Part shown: positions 9,265 through 18,192 of the stretch, one piece after another
Numbering within the stretch: the first letter of the stretch is position 1
Layout of the letters: the number at the start of each line of letters is the position of its first letter
Assembly: GCF_005233515.1 (NCBI RefSeq)
Contig: NZ_QFZZ01000016.1
Location: forward strand, 1 to 57,445
DNA: 57,445 nucleotides
Direction: 5' to 3'
Source of the DNA: Pseudomonas sp. CFBP13508
GTDB taxonomy: Bacteria > Pseudomonadota > Gammaproteobacteria > Pseudomonadales > Pseudomonadaceae
The notes under the pieces: model-generated
The model's database searches: none
What the model was told of the DNA's origin: nothing
What the model saw: only the letters and a program-made list of their open reading frames with translations
Made by a program: the position numbers and the translations under genes

Positions 9265-10380
9265 TCAGATCACGATCAGGTCGGCTTGCAATGCGCCGGC
9301 CTGCTTCAGAGCTTCGAGAATCGCCATCAAGTCACCCGGTGCTGCGCCGACCTGGTTCACCGCACGGACGATCTCGTCGAGGGTGGTGCCAGGGCCGAAC
9401 TTGAACATCGGTTTGGCTTCCTGTTCGGCATTCACTCGCGAGCGCGGTACGACGGCGGTCTGGCCGTTGGACAGCGGACCTGGCTGGCTGACGATCGGGT
9501 CTTCGGTGATGGTCACGGTCAGGCTGCCGTGGGTCACGGCGGCTGGCGACACTTTCACGTTCTGGCCGATGACGATGGTGCCGGTGCGCGAGTTGATGAT
9601 GACTTTCGCCACCGCCTGACCCGGATCGATTTCAAGGTTTTCCAGGATCGACAGGTAGTCGACGCGCTGGCTCGGATCCAGCGGCGCAGTCACGCGCACC
9701 GAACCGCCGTCGATGGCTTGGGCGACGCCAGGGCCGAGCATGTCGTTGACCTTGTCGACGATGCGCTTGGCGGTGGTGAAGTCGGAGCGATTGAGGTTCA
9801 GCGTCAGGCTGTTGCCCTGGTTGAAACCGCTCGGCACTGCACGCTCTACCGAAGCACCGCCAGGGATGCGACCGGCCGACGGAACGTTGACGGTGATCTT
9901 CGAACCGTCACGACCTTCAGCGTCGAAACCGCCGACCACCAGGTTGCCCTGAGCGATCGCATAGACGTTGCCGTCGATACCCTTGAGCGGCGTCAGCAAC
10001 AAGGTGCCGCCGCGCAGGCTCTTGGAGTTACCGATCGAAGACACAGTGATGTCGACTTGCTGACCTGGCTTGGCGAACGCCGGCAGATCGGCACTCACCG
10101 ACACCGCCGCGACGTTCTTCAACTGCACGTTGCCCGATCCCGGCGGCACCTTGATGCCGAACTGCGAGAGCATGTTGTTGAAGGTCTGCAGGGTGAACGG
10201 GGTCTGCGTCGTCTGGTCACCGGTGCCGTTAAGCCCGACCACCAGGCCGTAACCGATCAACTGGTTGGAGCGCACGCCGGAAATGCTGGCGATGTCTTTC
10301 AGCCGCTCGGCGTGTGCAGTGAACGCCGCAGACATCAACAACGCGGCCACCATAAGGCTTTTCAGATTCAACGTAGCCAC
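9265..10380 (-). CDS. flgI: Flagellar P-ring protein FlgI
   Basis: 371 residues with a cleavable signal peptide (LMVAALLMSAAFTAHAE). The mature start ERLKDIASISGVRSNQLIGY and the phrase LVVGLNGTGDQT are strongly conserved in FlgI, which builds the periplasmic P ring of the motor around the rod. Its first codon directly abuts the flgH stop codon, indicating translational coupling. Confidence 0.97.
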   Translation of the reverse strand: MATLNLKSLMVAALLMSAAFTAHAERLKDIASISGVRSNQLIGYGLVVGLNGTGDQTTQTPFTLQTFNNMLSQFGIKVPPGSGNVQLKNVAAVSVSADLPAFAKPGQQVDITVSSIGNSKSLRGGTLLLTPLKGIDGNVYAIAQGNLVVGGFDAEGRDGSKITVNVPSAGRIPGGASVERAVPSGFNQGNSLTLNLNRSDFTTAKRIVDKVNDMLGPGVAQAIDGGSVRVTAPLDPSQRVDYLSILENLEIDPGQAVAKVIINSRTGTIVIGQNVKVSPAAVTHGSLTVTITEDPIVSQPGPLSNGQTAVVPRSRVNAEQEAKPMFKFGPGTTLDEIVRAVNQVGAAPGDLMAILEALKQAGALQADLIVI

Positions 10381-11076
10381 CTAGAAAGGGAACAGCGGGC
10401 TGAGGAAGAAACGGTCGAACCAGCCTGGCTGACTCGTATCGGCAAACGCGCCGGTACCCGAGTAGGTGATGCGCGCATCGGCGACACGGGTCGACGACAC
10501 GGTGTTGTCGGTCGCGATGTCATCGGCGCGGACCATGCCGGCGATGCGCACCAGTTCGTCACCGGTGTTGAGCGTAAGCCACTTCTCGCCACGCACGGCG
10601 ATGATGCCGTTGGGCAGCACGTCGGCCACGGTCACGGTGATCGAGCCGGTCAGGCTGTTGCTCTGCCCGGACTTGGCGTCGCCCTTGGTCGAACGGTCGG
10701 CACTGTAGCCGGCGTTGAGGCTCAGGTCACCGCCACCAATCGGGTTGTTGGTGGTCAGGCTGGAGCCGAACAACGAGGTCAGACCGATCGAGTTATCGCT
10801 GTTCTTGTCCATCTGCGAGTTGGCGTTCTTGCTCGCCTGGGTGCGCTCGTTCAGGGTGATGGTGATGATGTCACCCACCCGGAACGCCTTGCGGTCGCTG
10901 TACAGGTTCTGCTCGAAACCGGCCTGATAGATCGAGCCGTTGTTGGCAGCCGCCGGCAACGGTGTGCGCGGCAACACCGGGGCGTAGTAAGGGTCATTGG
11001 GCTTGGGCGTCGGGGCGACGCAGCCCGCGAGCGAGACGACCCCACTCAATGCCAGAACAGATACAAAGCGCTTCAT
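10381..11076 (-). CDS. flgH: Flagellar L-ring lipoprotein FlgH
   Basis: 231 residues. A lipoprotein signal peptide ends in the lipobox LAGC, with Cys19 as the predicted lipidated residue. FlgH forms the outer-membrane L ring. Conserved segments include GDIITITLNERTQASKNA and the C-terminal AFADTSQPGWFDRFFLSPLF. It lies 51 bp after flgG and abuts flgI. Confidence 0.97.
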   Translation of the reverse strand: MKRFVSVLALSGVVSLAGCVAPTPKPNDPYYAPVLPRTPLPAAANNGSIYQAGFEQNLYSDRKAFRVGDIITITLNERTQASKNANSQMDKNSDNSIGLTSLFGSSLTTNNPIGGGDLSLNAGYSADRSTKGDAKSGQSNSLTGSITVTVADVLPNGIIAVRGEKWLTLNTGDELVRIAGMVRADDIATDNTVSSTRVADARITYSGTGAFADTSQPGWFDRFFLSPLFPF

Positions 11077-11127
11077 GACCCTACCTCACGGTGTTGCTGG
11101 CGACCTCAGGCCGCCCCAAAGACTGGA

Positions 11128-11913
11128 TTACAGATTCTGCGTTACGAACGAGAGCATCTGGTCGGCGGTGGAGATCACCTTGGAGTTCATCTCGTAGGCG
11201 CGTTGAGTGGTGATCATGTTGACCATCTCTTCAACGGTGCTGACGTTGGACGTTTCCAGGGTGTTCTGCAGCGTGGTACCGAAACCGTTCAGGCCCGGGG
11301 TGCCGATCTGCGGCGCGCCGGAAGCCGCGGTTTCCAGGAACAGGTTGTTGCCCACGGCTTGCAGGCCGGCCGGGTTGATGAAGTCGGCGGTCTGCAGATT
11401 GCCGATCACTTGCGAGGCCGGGTTGCCGGCGATAGTGATCGACACGGTGCCGTCACGGCCGACAGTGAAGGTCTGCGCATCGTTCGGGATGATGATCGCC
11501 GGTTCCAGCGCGAAACCGCTGGCGTTGACGATCTGGCCATTGGAGTCGAGGTGGAAAGTACCGTCACGGGTGTAGGACGTGGTGCCGTCCGGCTGCAGGA
11601 TCTGGAAGAAACCGCGACCGTCGATGGCCATGTCCAGCGGCTGCTCGGTGGTTTGCAGACTGCCGGCGGTGAAGTTTTTCTGGGTGCCGACAATGCGCAC
11701 ACCGGTACCCACTTGCAGACCCGACGGCAGTTCGCTGTCCTGGGTCGACTGGGCGCCTGGCTGACGCTTGATCTGATAGAGCAAGTCCTGGAACTCGGCA
11801 CGGTCACGTTTGAAACCCGTGGTCGAGACGTTCGCCAGGTTGTTGGAAATGGTGGTCAGGTTGGTGTCCTGGGCGGACAGACCGGTTTTGGCAACCCATA
11901 GAGCCGGAAGCAT
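11128..11913 (-). CDS. flgG: Flagellar distal rod protein FlgG
   Basis: 261 residues, the usual length. The N-terminus (LWVAKTGLSAQDTNLTTISN, then NLANVSTTGFKRDRAEF) and the C-terminus (SNVSTVEEMVNMITTQRAYEMNSKVI, seen in overlapping parts) match FlgG, which forms the distal rod. It is 45 bp downstream of flgF. Confidence 0.97.
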   Translation of the reverse strand: MLPALWVAKTGLSAQDTNLTTISNNLANVSTTGFKRDRAEFQDLLYQIKRQPGAQSTQDSELPSGLQVGTGVRIVGTQKNFTAGSLQTTEQPLDMAIDGRGFFQILQPDGTTSYTRDGTFHLDSNGQIVNASGFALEPAIIIPNDAQTFTVGRDGTVSITIAGNPASQVIGNLQTADFINPAGLQAVGNNLFLETAASGAPQIGTPGLNGFGTTLQNTLETSNVSTVEEMVNMITTQRAYEMNSKVISTADQMLSFVTQNL

Positions 11914-11958
11914 TCGATTCTCCTCGTGCGCCTGTTTTACGGCGCGACGTTCTGATAA

Positions 11959-12699
11959 TTAGCTGATCTGCAAGACCCGAGCCATGGCCTGGTCGTCGTC
12001 TTTGGCGGTGTTCATCATCTTGACGTGCAACTCGAACTGCTTGGCCAGGGCCAGCACCGAAGTCATTTCTTCCACGGCATTGACGTTGCTCGACTCGAGG
12101 AAACCCGAGACCAGTTTGACGTTGGCGTCGGCTTGCGCCGGCTGGCCGTCCTTGGTGTAAATCGAACCGTCGAGGCCTTTGTTCATGTTCTTGATGTCCG
12201 GGTTGACCAGCTTGATCCGGTCGACTTCGGCCATGACGCGCGGGCCCTCGCCCATCGCGCGGATGCTGATGGTGCCGTCTTCGCCGACTTCGACCTGCTG
12301 CTCGGGCGGCACGGCGATCGGGCCGCCATTACCGATCACCGGCATGCCGTTGCCGGCGCGCAATACGCCGAGGGCGTCGATGTTGAGGCTGCCGGTGCGC
12401 ACGTAGCTTTCGCCGCCATTTGGGTTCTGCACGGCAATGAAACCGTTGCCGGTCACTGCGACGTCGAGGTCGCGACCGGTCTGCACCAGCGAGCCCGGGG
12501 TGAAGTCGGTGGCGGGACGTTCGCTCATGGCAAACGCGCGCGCCGGAAAGCTGTCACCAAACACCGGCATCGAACGCGCCTGTTCAAGGTCGCGCTGAAA
12601 GCCGTTGGTGGAGATGTTCGCCAGGTTGTTGGCATGCGCCCGCTGCGCCAGTGCGTTCTGGCTGGCGCCGGTCATTGCCACATAAAGGTACTTGTCCAC
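11959..12699 (-). CDS. flgF: Flagellar proximal rod protein FlgF
   Basis: 246 residues from a GTG at 12699. This start is preferred over the longer frame to 12735 because DKYLYVAMTGASQNALAQ is the conserved N-terminus and an AGAGGAAA ribosome-binding site lies just upstream. The C-terminal LESSNVNAVEEMTSVLALAK is typical of rod proteins. It is the first gene of the flgF-to-glycosyltransferase operon, with a sigma-54 promoter at 12755-12772. Confidence 0.95.
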   Translation of the reverse strand: MDKYLYVAMTGASQNALAQRAHANNLANISTNGFQRDLEQARSMPVFGDSFPARAFAMSERPATDFTPGSLVQTGRDLDVAVTGNGFIAVQNPNGGESYVRTGSLNIDALGVLRAGNGMPVIGNGGPIAVPPEQQVEVGEDGTISIRAMGEGPRVMAEVDRIKLVNPDIKNMNKGLDGSIYTKDGQPAQADANVKLVSGFLESSNVNAVEEMTSVLALAKQFELHVKMMNTAKDDDQAMARVLQIS

Positions 12700-12754
12700 T
12701 GTGTTTCCTCTGCATGCCGGACGTTTGCCGCCCACCGCTGTACTGCTCAGCCAT

Positions 12755-12772
12755 AAGCAATTTGCAGACCAA
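12755..12772 (-). promoter_or_regulatory. Sigma-54 (-24/-12) promoter of the flgF operon
   Basis: Minus-strand TTGGTCTGCAAATTGCTT has the diagnostic GG-N10-GC spacing and a TTGC -12 box. Transcription would start near 12745, about 45 bases before the flgF GTG. In P. aeruginosa the flgF operon is RpoN-dependent, which agrees. Confidence 0.8.
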
Positions 12773-12882
12773 CTTTATATTGGCGAGCGAAGGCCCGGTA
12801 AACAGGGGACTTGAGGGGATCGGAGGGGGAATTTGAAATGGGCAGAAGACGAAAAACCGGCGGTGTCATGCCGCTTCGCGGC

Positions 12883-12973
12883 AAGAGATCAAAAGATCGC
12901 AGCGTTCCGCAGCTCCTACAGGAAACCGCGTTCCAAATGTAGGAGCTGCCGAAGGCTGCGATCTTTTGATCTT
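12883..12973. repeat. Inverted intergenic repeat pair (GATCAAAAGATCGCAG family)
   Basis: Arms reading GATCAAAAGATCGCAG...GCAGCTCCTACA and TGTAGGAGCTGC...CTGCGATCTTTTGATC face each other. It lies between phhR and flgF and may act as a transcript end for phhR. A related pair occurs at 23509-23604. Confidence 0.8.
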
Positions 12974-14534
12974 AAGCTCCGCTGTCTTTCCCCACCTCAT
13001 ACTCACGCAGCTTGTTGGCAATGGTGGTGTGCGACACTCCGAGTCGCTTGCCCAACTGCCGACTGCTCGGGTGCTCGGAATACAAGCGTTCCAGCACGGC
13101 CTTCTCGAAACGCCCGACGATCTCGTCCAGACTTCCGTCCAGGGAGAAATCGCCAAGCGGCTGACGCACGCCGTAATCCGGCAGGCGAATATGTTCGGCC
13201 TTGACCGTGCCGCCGTCGCACAGGGAAACCGCCTGGAACAGCACGTTCTCCAGCTGCCGTACGTTGCCCGGCCAGTGGTAATGGCTGAGGCGATCCATCG
13301 CCGCCGGGGCCAGTTTCGGCAGCGGACAGCCGATCTGCCGACTGGCCTGATCGAGAAAGTGTTCAACCAGCGGCGTCAGACCGTCGAGGCATTCGCGCAG
13401 CGGCGGGATGTGCAGCGACAGCACGTTCAAGCGGTGATAGAGATCCTGGCGAAACTCACCGCGCGCGCACAGTTCCGACAAGTCCACCTGGGTCGCGCAG
13501 ATCACCCGCACATCCAGATACACCTCTTCATCACTGCCGACGCGACGGAAGCAACCGTCCTGGAGAAAGCGCAGCAGCTTGACCTGCAAACGCGGGCTCA
13601 TCTCGCCAACGCCATCGAGAAACAGCGTGCCGCCAGCGGTCAACTCCAGCAGGCCTAGCTTGCCCTCGGCCCGCGCGCCCTCGAAGGCGCCGGGGCCGTA
13701 GCCGAACAGTTCGGTCTCGGCCATCGACTCCGGCAGTCCGGCGCAGTTGAGCGCCATCAACGGTGACTGTCCACGCGGGCTGGCGAGGTGACAGGCGCGC
13801 GCCAGCAGTTCCTTGCCGGTGCCGGTTTCGCCTTCTATTAATAGCGGAGCATCCAGCGGCGCCATGCGTCGCGCTTCGCGGACCACGGCAGCCATGACTT
13901 TCGAGCTCTGGAAAATACTGTCGAAGCCGCGCAGCTCTTGCTTGCGCACATTGTAGATACGCTCGCCGACGCGGTCGGCGCGGTGCAGCGTCAGTACGGC
14001 GCCGGCCATGGCCTCGCTGTCATCGTGCTCCGATTGCAGCGGCGCGATGTCGGCGAGAAAGATGTCGCCCTTGACCTTGACGCGCATGCCGTTGATTCGA
14101 GACTTGTTGGCGCGCACCAGTTCCGGCAGGTCGAAATCCTCGGCGTAGCGCGACAGCGGAATCCCCGGCACTTCATCGACGCGCACCCCGAGCAACTGCG
14201 CCGCCGCGCGGTTGGCCGCAACGATCGAGCCGCCCATGTCGATCGACAGCACCGGAAACTCCAGCGCGCCGAGCAGCGCGTTCAATTCCATGTGCCGACG
14301 TTCGCTGGGCATCAGCCCGACGCGCTTGACGCCAAACACCCCGCCGATCGCCTCGAACTTGGGGCGCAATGCCTGGAACTGGATGTTGATCAGGTTCGGG
14401 CAGTGCAGGTAGATCGCATTGCCATGCTCACCGCCAACTTCACCGCGGGCAACGTTGATCCCGTACGCCACCAGCAGATTGAGAATGTCGCGCAGGATGC
14501 CGATGCGGTTCTGGCAGTGGACTTTGATGCGCAT
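12972..14534 (-). CDS. phhR: Aromatic amino acid-responsive regulator PhhR (TyrR family)
   Basis: 520 residues from ATG 14534, the start that gives the conserved MRIKVHCQNRIGILRDIL N-terminus. Order: ACT ligand domain (1-75), PAS (about 80-190), AAA+ domain (about 205-430), C-terminal Fis-type helix-turn-helix (SRQLGKRLGVSHTTIANKL). Walker A is intact (GETGTGKE, 235-242). The sigma-54 contact loop is GAFEGA (282-287) instead of GAFTGA, and the Walker B region reads LFLDGVGE (304-311) with Gly where the catalytic acidic residue normally sits. This suggests a TyrR-like regulator working with sigma-70 rather than a standard sigma-54 activator. It is divergent from phhA, its expected target. Confidence 0.93.
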   Translation of the reverse strand: MRIKVHCQNRIGILRDILNLLVAYGINVARGEVGGEHGNAIYLHCPNLINIQFQALRPKFEAIGGVFGVKRVGLMPSERRHMELNALLGALEFPVLSIDMGGSIVAANRAAAQLLGVRVDEVPGIPLSRYAEDFDLPELVRANKSRINGMRVKVKGDIFLADIAPLQSEHDDSEAMAGAVLTLHRADRVGERIYNVRKQELRGFDSIFQSSKVMAAVVREARRMAPLDAPLLIEGETGTGKELLARACHLASPRGQSPLMALNCAGLPESMAETELFGYGPGAFEGARAEGKLGLLELTAGGTLFLDGVGEMSPRLQVKLLRFLQDGCFRRVGSDEEVYLDVRVICATQVDLSELCARGEFRQDLYHRLNVLSLHIPPLRECLDGLTPLVEHFLDQASRQIGCPLPKLAPAAMDRLSHYHWPGNVRQLENVLFQAVSLCDGGTVKAEHIRLPDYGVRQPLGDFSLDGSLDEIVGRFEKAVLERLYSEHPSSRQLGKRLGVSHTTIANKLREYEVGKDSGA

Positions 14535-14574
14535 AGAAAAAGGCCCGACAGGTTTGAGAAGTAAACACATGTCC

Positions 14575-14652
14575 TTGTGGGAGCGAGCCTGCTCGCGAAG
14601 GCGCCAGCACATCCAGTATCGATCGCTTTCGCGAGCAGGCTCGCTCCCACAG
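14575..14652. repeat. REP inverted pair
   Basis: GTGGGAGCGAGCCTGCTCGC and its complement face each other across about 40 bases, in the 380-bp gap between phhR and phhA. The pair sits just upstream of the phhR start, away from the putative PhhR sites. Confidence 0.9.
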
Positions 14653-14776
14653 GGTTTTGTGGCGCGCCCGAGGCAGAGTTTTCTGTCGAGGCACGCATAT
14701 AATTGTCAAGATTATGTGACAGCCCCTGCCCTTTTCAAACCCGCCAATCACCGTAAATGCGCATTACCCGACAAAG

Positions 14777-14794
14777 CGTAACGATAACTTTACG
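14777..14794 (+). promoter_or_regulatory. Candidate PhhR/TyrR box upstream of phhA
   Basis: CGTAAC-N6-TTTACG is an 18-bp near-palindrome close to the TyrR-type box TGTAAA-N6-TTTACA. It lies about 120 bp before the phhA start. A weaker relative (CGTAAA-N6-TTACCC) is at 14752-14769. Confidence 0.55.
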
Positions 14795-14914
14795 AAATAC
14801 GCAGAATTTTCCTACGCACGCACCGGTCAACATGCTGCACGCCCTGTCACTCTCGGGTATTCCTTTACCCATCGCTGGACATAACAAAAACGAATTTCCT
14901 AGCAGGAGAGCAGC

Positions 14915-15706
14915 ATGAAGCAGACGCAATACGTGGCTCGCGAGCCCGATGCGCAAGGTTTTATCGACTACCCCGCCGAAGAACATGCGGTGTGGAACAC
15001 GCTGATCACTCGCCAGTTGAAGGTGATTGAAGGTCGCGCGTGCCAGGAATACCTGGACGGTATCGAAAAACTCGGTCTGCCCCACGACCGCATCCCGCAA
15101 CTGGCCGAGATCAATAAAGTCCTCGGCGAGACCACCGGCTGGCAGGTTGCCCGAGTGCCGGCGCTGATTCCTTTCCAGACCTTTTTCGAGTTGCTTGCCA
15201 GCAAGCAATTCCCCGTCGCCACCTTCATTCGTACCCGCGAAGAACTCGACTACCTGCAGGAGCCGGACATCTTTCACGAGATCTTTGGTCATTGCCCGTT
15301 GCTGACCAACCCGTATTTCGCTGAATTCACCCACACCTACGGCAAGCTCGGCCTGCAAGCGACGAAGGAAGAGCGCGTGTATCTGGCGCGGCTGTACTGG
15401 ATGACCATCGAATTCGGTCTGGTCGATACCCCGCAAGGCAAGCGCATCTACGGCGGCGGGATTCTGTCCTCGCCGAAAGAAACCGTTTATTGCCTGTCGG
15501 ACGAGCCCGAGCATCAGATTTTCGATCCGCTGGAAGCCATGCGCACGCCGTATCGCATCGACATCCTGCAACCGCTGTACTTCGTCCTGCCCAATCTCAA
15601 GCGCCTGTTCGATGTGGCCCATGAAGACATCATGGCCATGGTTCGCCAAGGCATGCAGTTGGGCTTGCACGCGCCGAAATTTCCGCCGAAACCCAAAGCC
15701 GCCTGA
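14915..15706 (+). CDS. phhA: Phenylalanine 4-monooxygenase
   Basis: 263 residues, the usual bacterial length. It hydroxylates phenylalanine to tyrosine using tetrahydrobiopterin and non-haem iron. The iron ligands are visible: His121 and His126 in FHEIFGHCP, and Glu166 in YWMTIEFGL. An AGGAGAG ribosome-binding site precedes the ATG. First gene of phhA-phhB-aminotransferase, divergent from phhR. Confidence 0.97.
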   Translation: MKQTQYVAREPDAQGFIDYPAEEHAVWNTLITRQLKVIEGRACQEYLDGIEKLGLPHDRIPQLAEINKVLGETTGWQVARVPALIPFQTFFELLASKQFPVATFIRTREELDYLQEPDIFHEIFGHCPLLTNPYFAEFTHTYGKLGLQATKEERVYLARLYWMTIEFGLVDTPQGKRIYGGGILSSPKETVYCLSDEPEHQIFDPLEAMRTPYRIDILQPLYFVLPNLKRLFDVAHEDIMAMVRQGMQLGLHAPKFPPKPKAA

Positions 15707-15821
15707 ACCGCGACTTTTGCTGACAATTGCGTCTGTCCGTCGCCGCCACTTTGCTTTAGCGTGACGGCATTGACGGCACACGCGCTTTAATAAAAAACAC
15801 ACTCGTTTTCAGGAATACACC

Positions 15822-16178
15822 ATGTCGACTTTGAACCAAGCCCACTGCGAAGCCTGCCGCGCCGATGCGCCACAAGTCAGCGACGAAGAACTGCCGATCC
15901 TGATCAAGCAGATCCCTGACTGGAACATCGAAGTACGCGACGGCATCATGCAGCTGGAGAAAGTTTTCCTGTTCAAGAACTTCAAGCACGCGCTGGCGTT
16001 CACCAACGCCGTGGGCGAGATCTCCGAGGCCGAAGGTCACCACCCGGGCCTGCTGACCGAGTGGGGCAAAGTCACCGTGACCTGGTGGAGCCACTCGATC
16101 AAAGGCCTGCACCGCAACGACTTCATCATGGCTGCGCGCACTGACGAAGTGGCCAAGACCGCAGAAGGACGCAAGTAA
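15822..16178 (+). CDS. phhB: Pterin-4a-carbinolamine dehydratase
   Basis: 118 residues. It dehydrates the 4a-hydroxy-tetrahydropterin released by PhhA so the cofactor can be recycled. The hallmark EGHHPGLLTEWGKVTVTWWS holds the catalytic histidine pair. It follows phhA by 115 bp, and its stop overlaps the aminotransferase start (ATG at 16178), so the two are coupled. Confidence 0.97.
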   Translation: MSTLNQAHCEACRADAPQVSDEELPILIKQIPDWNIEVRDGIMQLEKVFLFKNFKHALAFTNAVGEISEAEGHHPGLLTEWGKVTVTWWSHSIKGLHRNDFIMAARTDEVAKTAEGRK

Positions 16179-17371
16179 TGCACTTCGACGCCATCGGCCG
16201 GGTCCCCGGCGACCCGATTCTCGGTTTGATGGAGGCCTATGCGCAGGATGCCAATCCGCGCAAGTTCGACCTCGGCGTTGGCGTCTACAAGGATGCCCAG
16301 GGCCTGACGCCGATCCCGGAAGCGGTGAAAATCGCCGAAGCGCGACTGGTCGAAAGCCAGGACACCAAGACTTACATCGGTGGCCACGGCAACCCATTGT
16401 TCGGCAAGGTTATCAATGAACTGGTGCTCGGTGCCGACTCGCAACTGATCGCCGAACAACGCGCCGGCGCCACCCAGACCCCGGGCGGCACCGGTGCCCT
16501 GCGTCTGGCGGCCGACTTCATCGCGCAGTGCCTGCCGGGCAAAGGCGTGTGGTTGAGCAACCCGACCTGGCCGATCCACGAAACCATTTTCGCCGCCGCC
16601 AAGGTCAAGGTCAGCCACTACCCGTACGTCGGCAGTGACAACCGCCTCGACGTCGAAGCGATGCTCGCCGTGCTCAAGGAAGTGCCGAAGGGCGACGTGG
16701 TGCTGCTGCATGCGTGCTGCCACAACCCGACCGGTTTCGACCTGAGCCATGACGACTGGAAGCGCGTGCTTGAAGTGGTGCGCAGCCGCGATCTGCTGCC
16801 ACTGATCGACTTCGCTTATCAGGGTTTTGGTGATGGCCTGGAACAGGACGCCTGGTCGACCCGGTTGTTCGCAGCCGAAGTGCCAGAGCTGCTGATCACC
16901 AGTTCCTGCTCGAAGAACTTTGGTCTGTATCGAGACCGTACCGGGGCGCTGATCGTCTGCGCGACCAGCGCCGACAAGCTCATCGACATCCGCAGCCAAC
17001 TGGCCAACATCGCCCGCAATCTGTGGTCGACGCCGCCGGATCATGGCGCGGCAGTGGTCGCGACCATCCTCGCCGATCCAGAGCTGAAAGCGCGCTGGGC
17101 CGATGAAGTGGAAGCGATGCGCTTGCGAATCGCGCAGTTGCGCAGCGGTCTGGTCGAAGCGCTGGAACCGCATGGTCTACGCGAGCGTTTTGCCCACATC
17201 GGCGTGCAACGCGGGATGTTCTCCTACACCGGCCTGTCGCCGGAACAGGTGAAGAGCCTGCGCGAGCGGCACAGCGTGTACATGGTCAGCTCTGGCCGGG
17301 CCAACGTCGCCGGCATTGATGCCACCCGCCTCGCATTGCTCGCAGACGCCATCGCTGACGCCTGCAAATAG
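16178..17371 (+). CDS. phhC: Aromatic amino acid aminotransferase (class I, PLP)
   Basis: 397 residues. An aspartate/aromatic aminotransferase fold I enzyme. The PLP lysine is Lys246 in SSCSKNFGLYRDR, and CCHNPTGFDLS and the Asp/Tyr pair in IDFAYQGF are conserved cofactor contacts. From the operon context it converts tyrosine/phenylalanine to the 2-oxo acids, feeding homogentisate degradation. The name phhC follows the Pseudomonas operon; tyrB is an equivalent label. Confidence 0.93.
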   Translation: MHFDAIGRVPGDPILGLMEAYAQDANPRKFDLGVGVYKDAQGLTPIPEAVKIAEARLVESQDTKTYIGGHGNPLFGKVINELVLGADSQLIAEQRAGATQTPGGTGALRLAADFIAQCLPGKGVWLSNPTWPIHETIFAAAKVKVSHYPYVGSDNRLDVEAMLAVLKEVPKGDVVLLHACCHNPTGFDLSHDDWKRVLEVVRSRDLLPLIDFAYQGFGDGLEQDAWSTRLFAAEVPELLITSSCSKNFGLYRDRTGALIVCATSADKLIDIRSQLANIARNLWSTPPDHGAAVVATILADPELKARWADEVEAMRLRIAQLRSGLVEALEPHGLRERFAHIGVQRGMFSYTGLSPEQVKSLRERHSVYMVSSGRANVAGIDATRLALLADAIADACK

Positions 17372-17392
17372 TTTTTGGAGTACACAACCCGG

Positions 17393-17551
17393 TCGGAGCG
17401 GGCCCTTGTGGCGAGGGGATTTATCCCCGCCCGGCTGCGCAGCAGTCGTACACCGTTGCTCGCGGAGTGTCAGACATTCCGCGAATGCAGGGTCTGGGGC
17501 AGCTTCGCAGCCCAGCGGGGATAAATCCCCTCACCACAGGGCCCGCTCCCA
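17393..17551. repeat. Inverted repeat pair with GGGGATTTATCCCC core
   Basis: The arms (GTGGCGAGGGGATTTATCCCC and a near-complement CGGGGATAAATCCCCTCACC) fill most of the 333 bp between the aminotransferase gene and the 43-residue ORF. A related pair lies at 29720-29876. Confidence 0.85.
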
Positions 17552-17704
17552 CATTTGGTTTTCGGTTGATCTCGCGCCCTGCGGCCATCTGTCGCATTAA
17601 TTTGAATTAAAAGTCTGATTGTCATTTTTCCTGCTGTATCCTGCGCAGGCTTTGTAAAGCGCGGAGCACCTGATCTATCAACAGACTTAGCGAGGAGCGC
17701 AACC

Positions 17705-17836
17705 ATGCACGAGATTCCCAATCTCCCCTTCCCAAGCCTGCACATACCTGAGCAGACGACCCCGCAACACGCCGGTGCTGAAAAGCCCGAGCCGCAAGAA
17801 GCCGCTGACAGCCGCAAAGCCGACAGCGAAGAGTAA
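17705..17836 (+). CDS. Small hypothetical protein, 43 residues, Pro/Glu-rich
   Basis: ATG at 17705 behind a strong GAGGAG ribosome-binding site. The product starts MHEIPNLPFPSLHIPEQ and ends in an acidic, Ala/Glu/Asp-rich tail (KADSEE). No signal peptide, membrane segment or known domain is visible. It is probably disordered. It is 70 bp upstream of a second small gene. I do not recognise the family, and the call rests on the ribosome-binding site and the biased composition. Confidence 0.45.
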   Translation: MHEIPNLPFPSLHIPEQTTPQHAGAEKPEPQEAADSRKADSEE

Positions 17837-17906
17837 GACCCGCCGTACAGACCGTGTGGAAAGCGCTAACATGCGCTTTCCACACTGCCTGAAACCCGAG
17901 CCCGCC

Positions 17907-18089
17907 ATGACCGACGAATTCTCCGAAAGCCAAGCTGCCGTGCTGATCGGCGCCACCGAGAAAATGATCGAGATCTGGAATCGCCTCTCACCCGAGAAAC
18001 AGGCCGCCCTGCTCGAGCGTTTCGGCAGCGAAGAAAACGCCCTCGCCGCCCTCGTCACCACGCAACTGGTCGCTCCGGCAAAATCCTGA
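17907..18089 (+). CDS. Small conserved-looking hypothetical protein, 60 residues
   Basis: ATG 17907 gives MTDEFSESQAAVLIGATEKM and a body with WNRLSPEKQAALLERFGSEE. It reads as an all-helical soluble protein without membrane segment or signal peptide. The longer frame from 17775 is rejected because its extension translates the neighbouring peptide gene out of frame. Function unknown. It lies about 100 bp before an MFS transporter gene. Confidence 0.7.
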   Translation: MTDEFSESQAAVLIGATEKMIEIWNRLSPEKQAALLERFGSEENALAALVTTQLVAPAKS

Positions 18090-18192
18090 ACGCGCCGCCC
18101 GGCAAATAGTTTTACTTTTCCCCGCCCTTGAGCGGTTCACGCCGGTATCATGAGCAGCCTATCTAATCTGCTGCTCCCGTGGATCGTTACCC

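Noticed and set aside
4248..11901. Several long plus-strand frames (4248-5879, 5839-7812, 8003-9619, 9286-11901)
   Set aside because: All antisense to well-identified flagellar genes, low complexity, no ribosome-binding sites that make sense.
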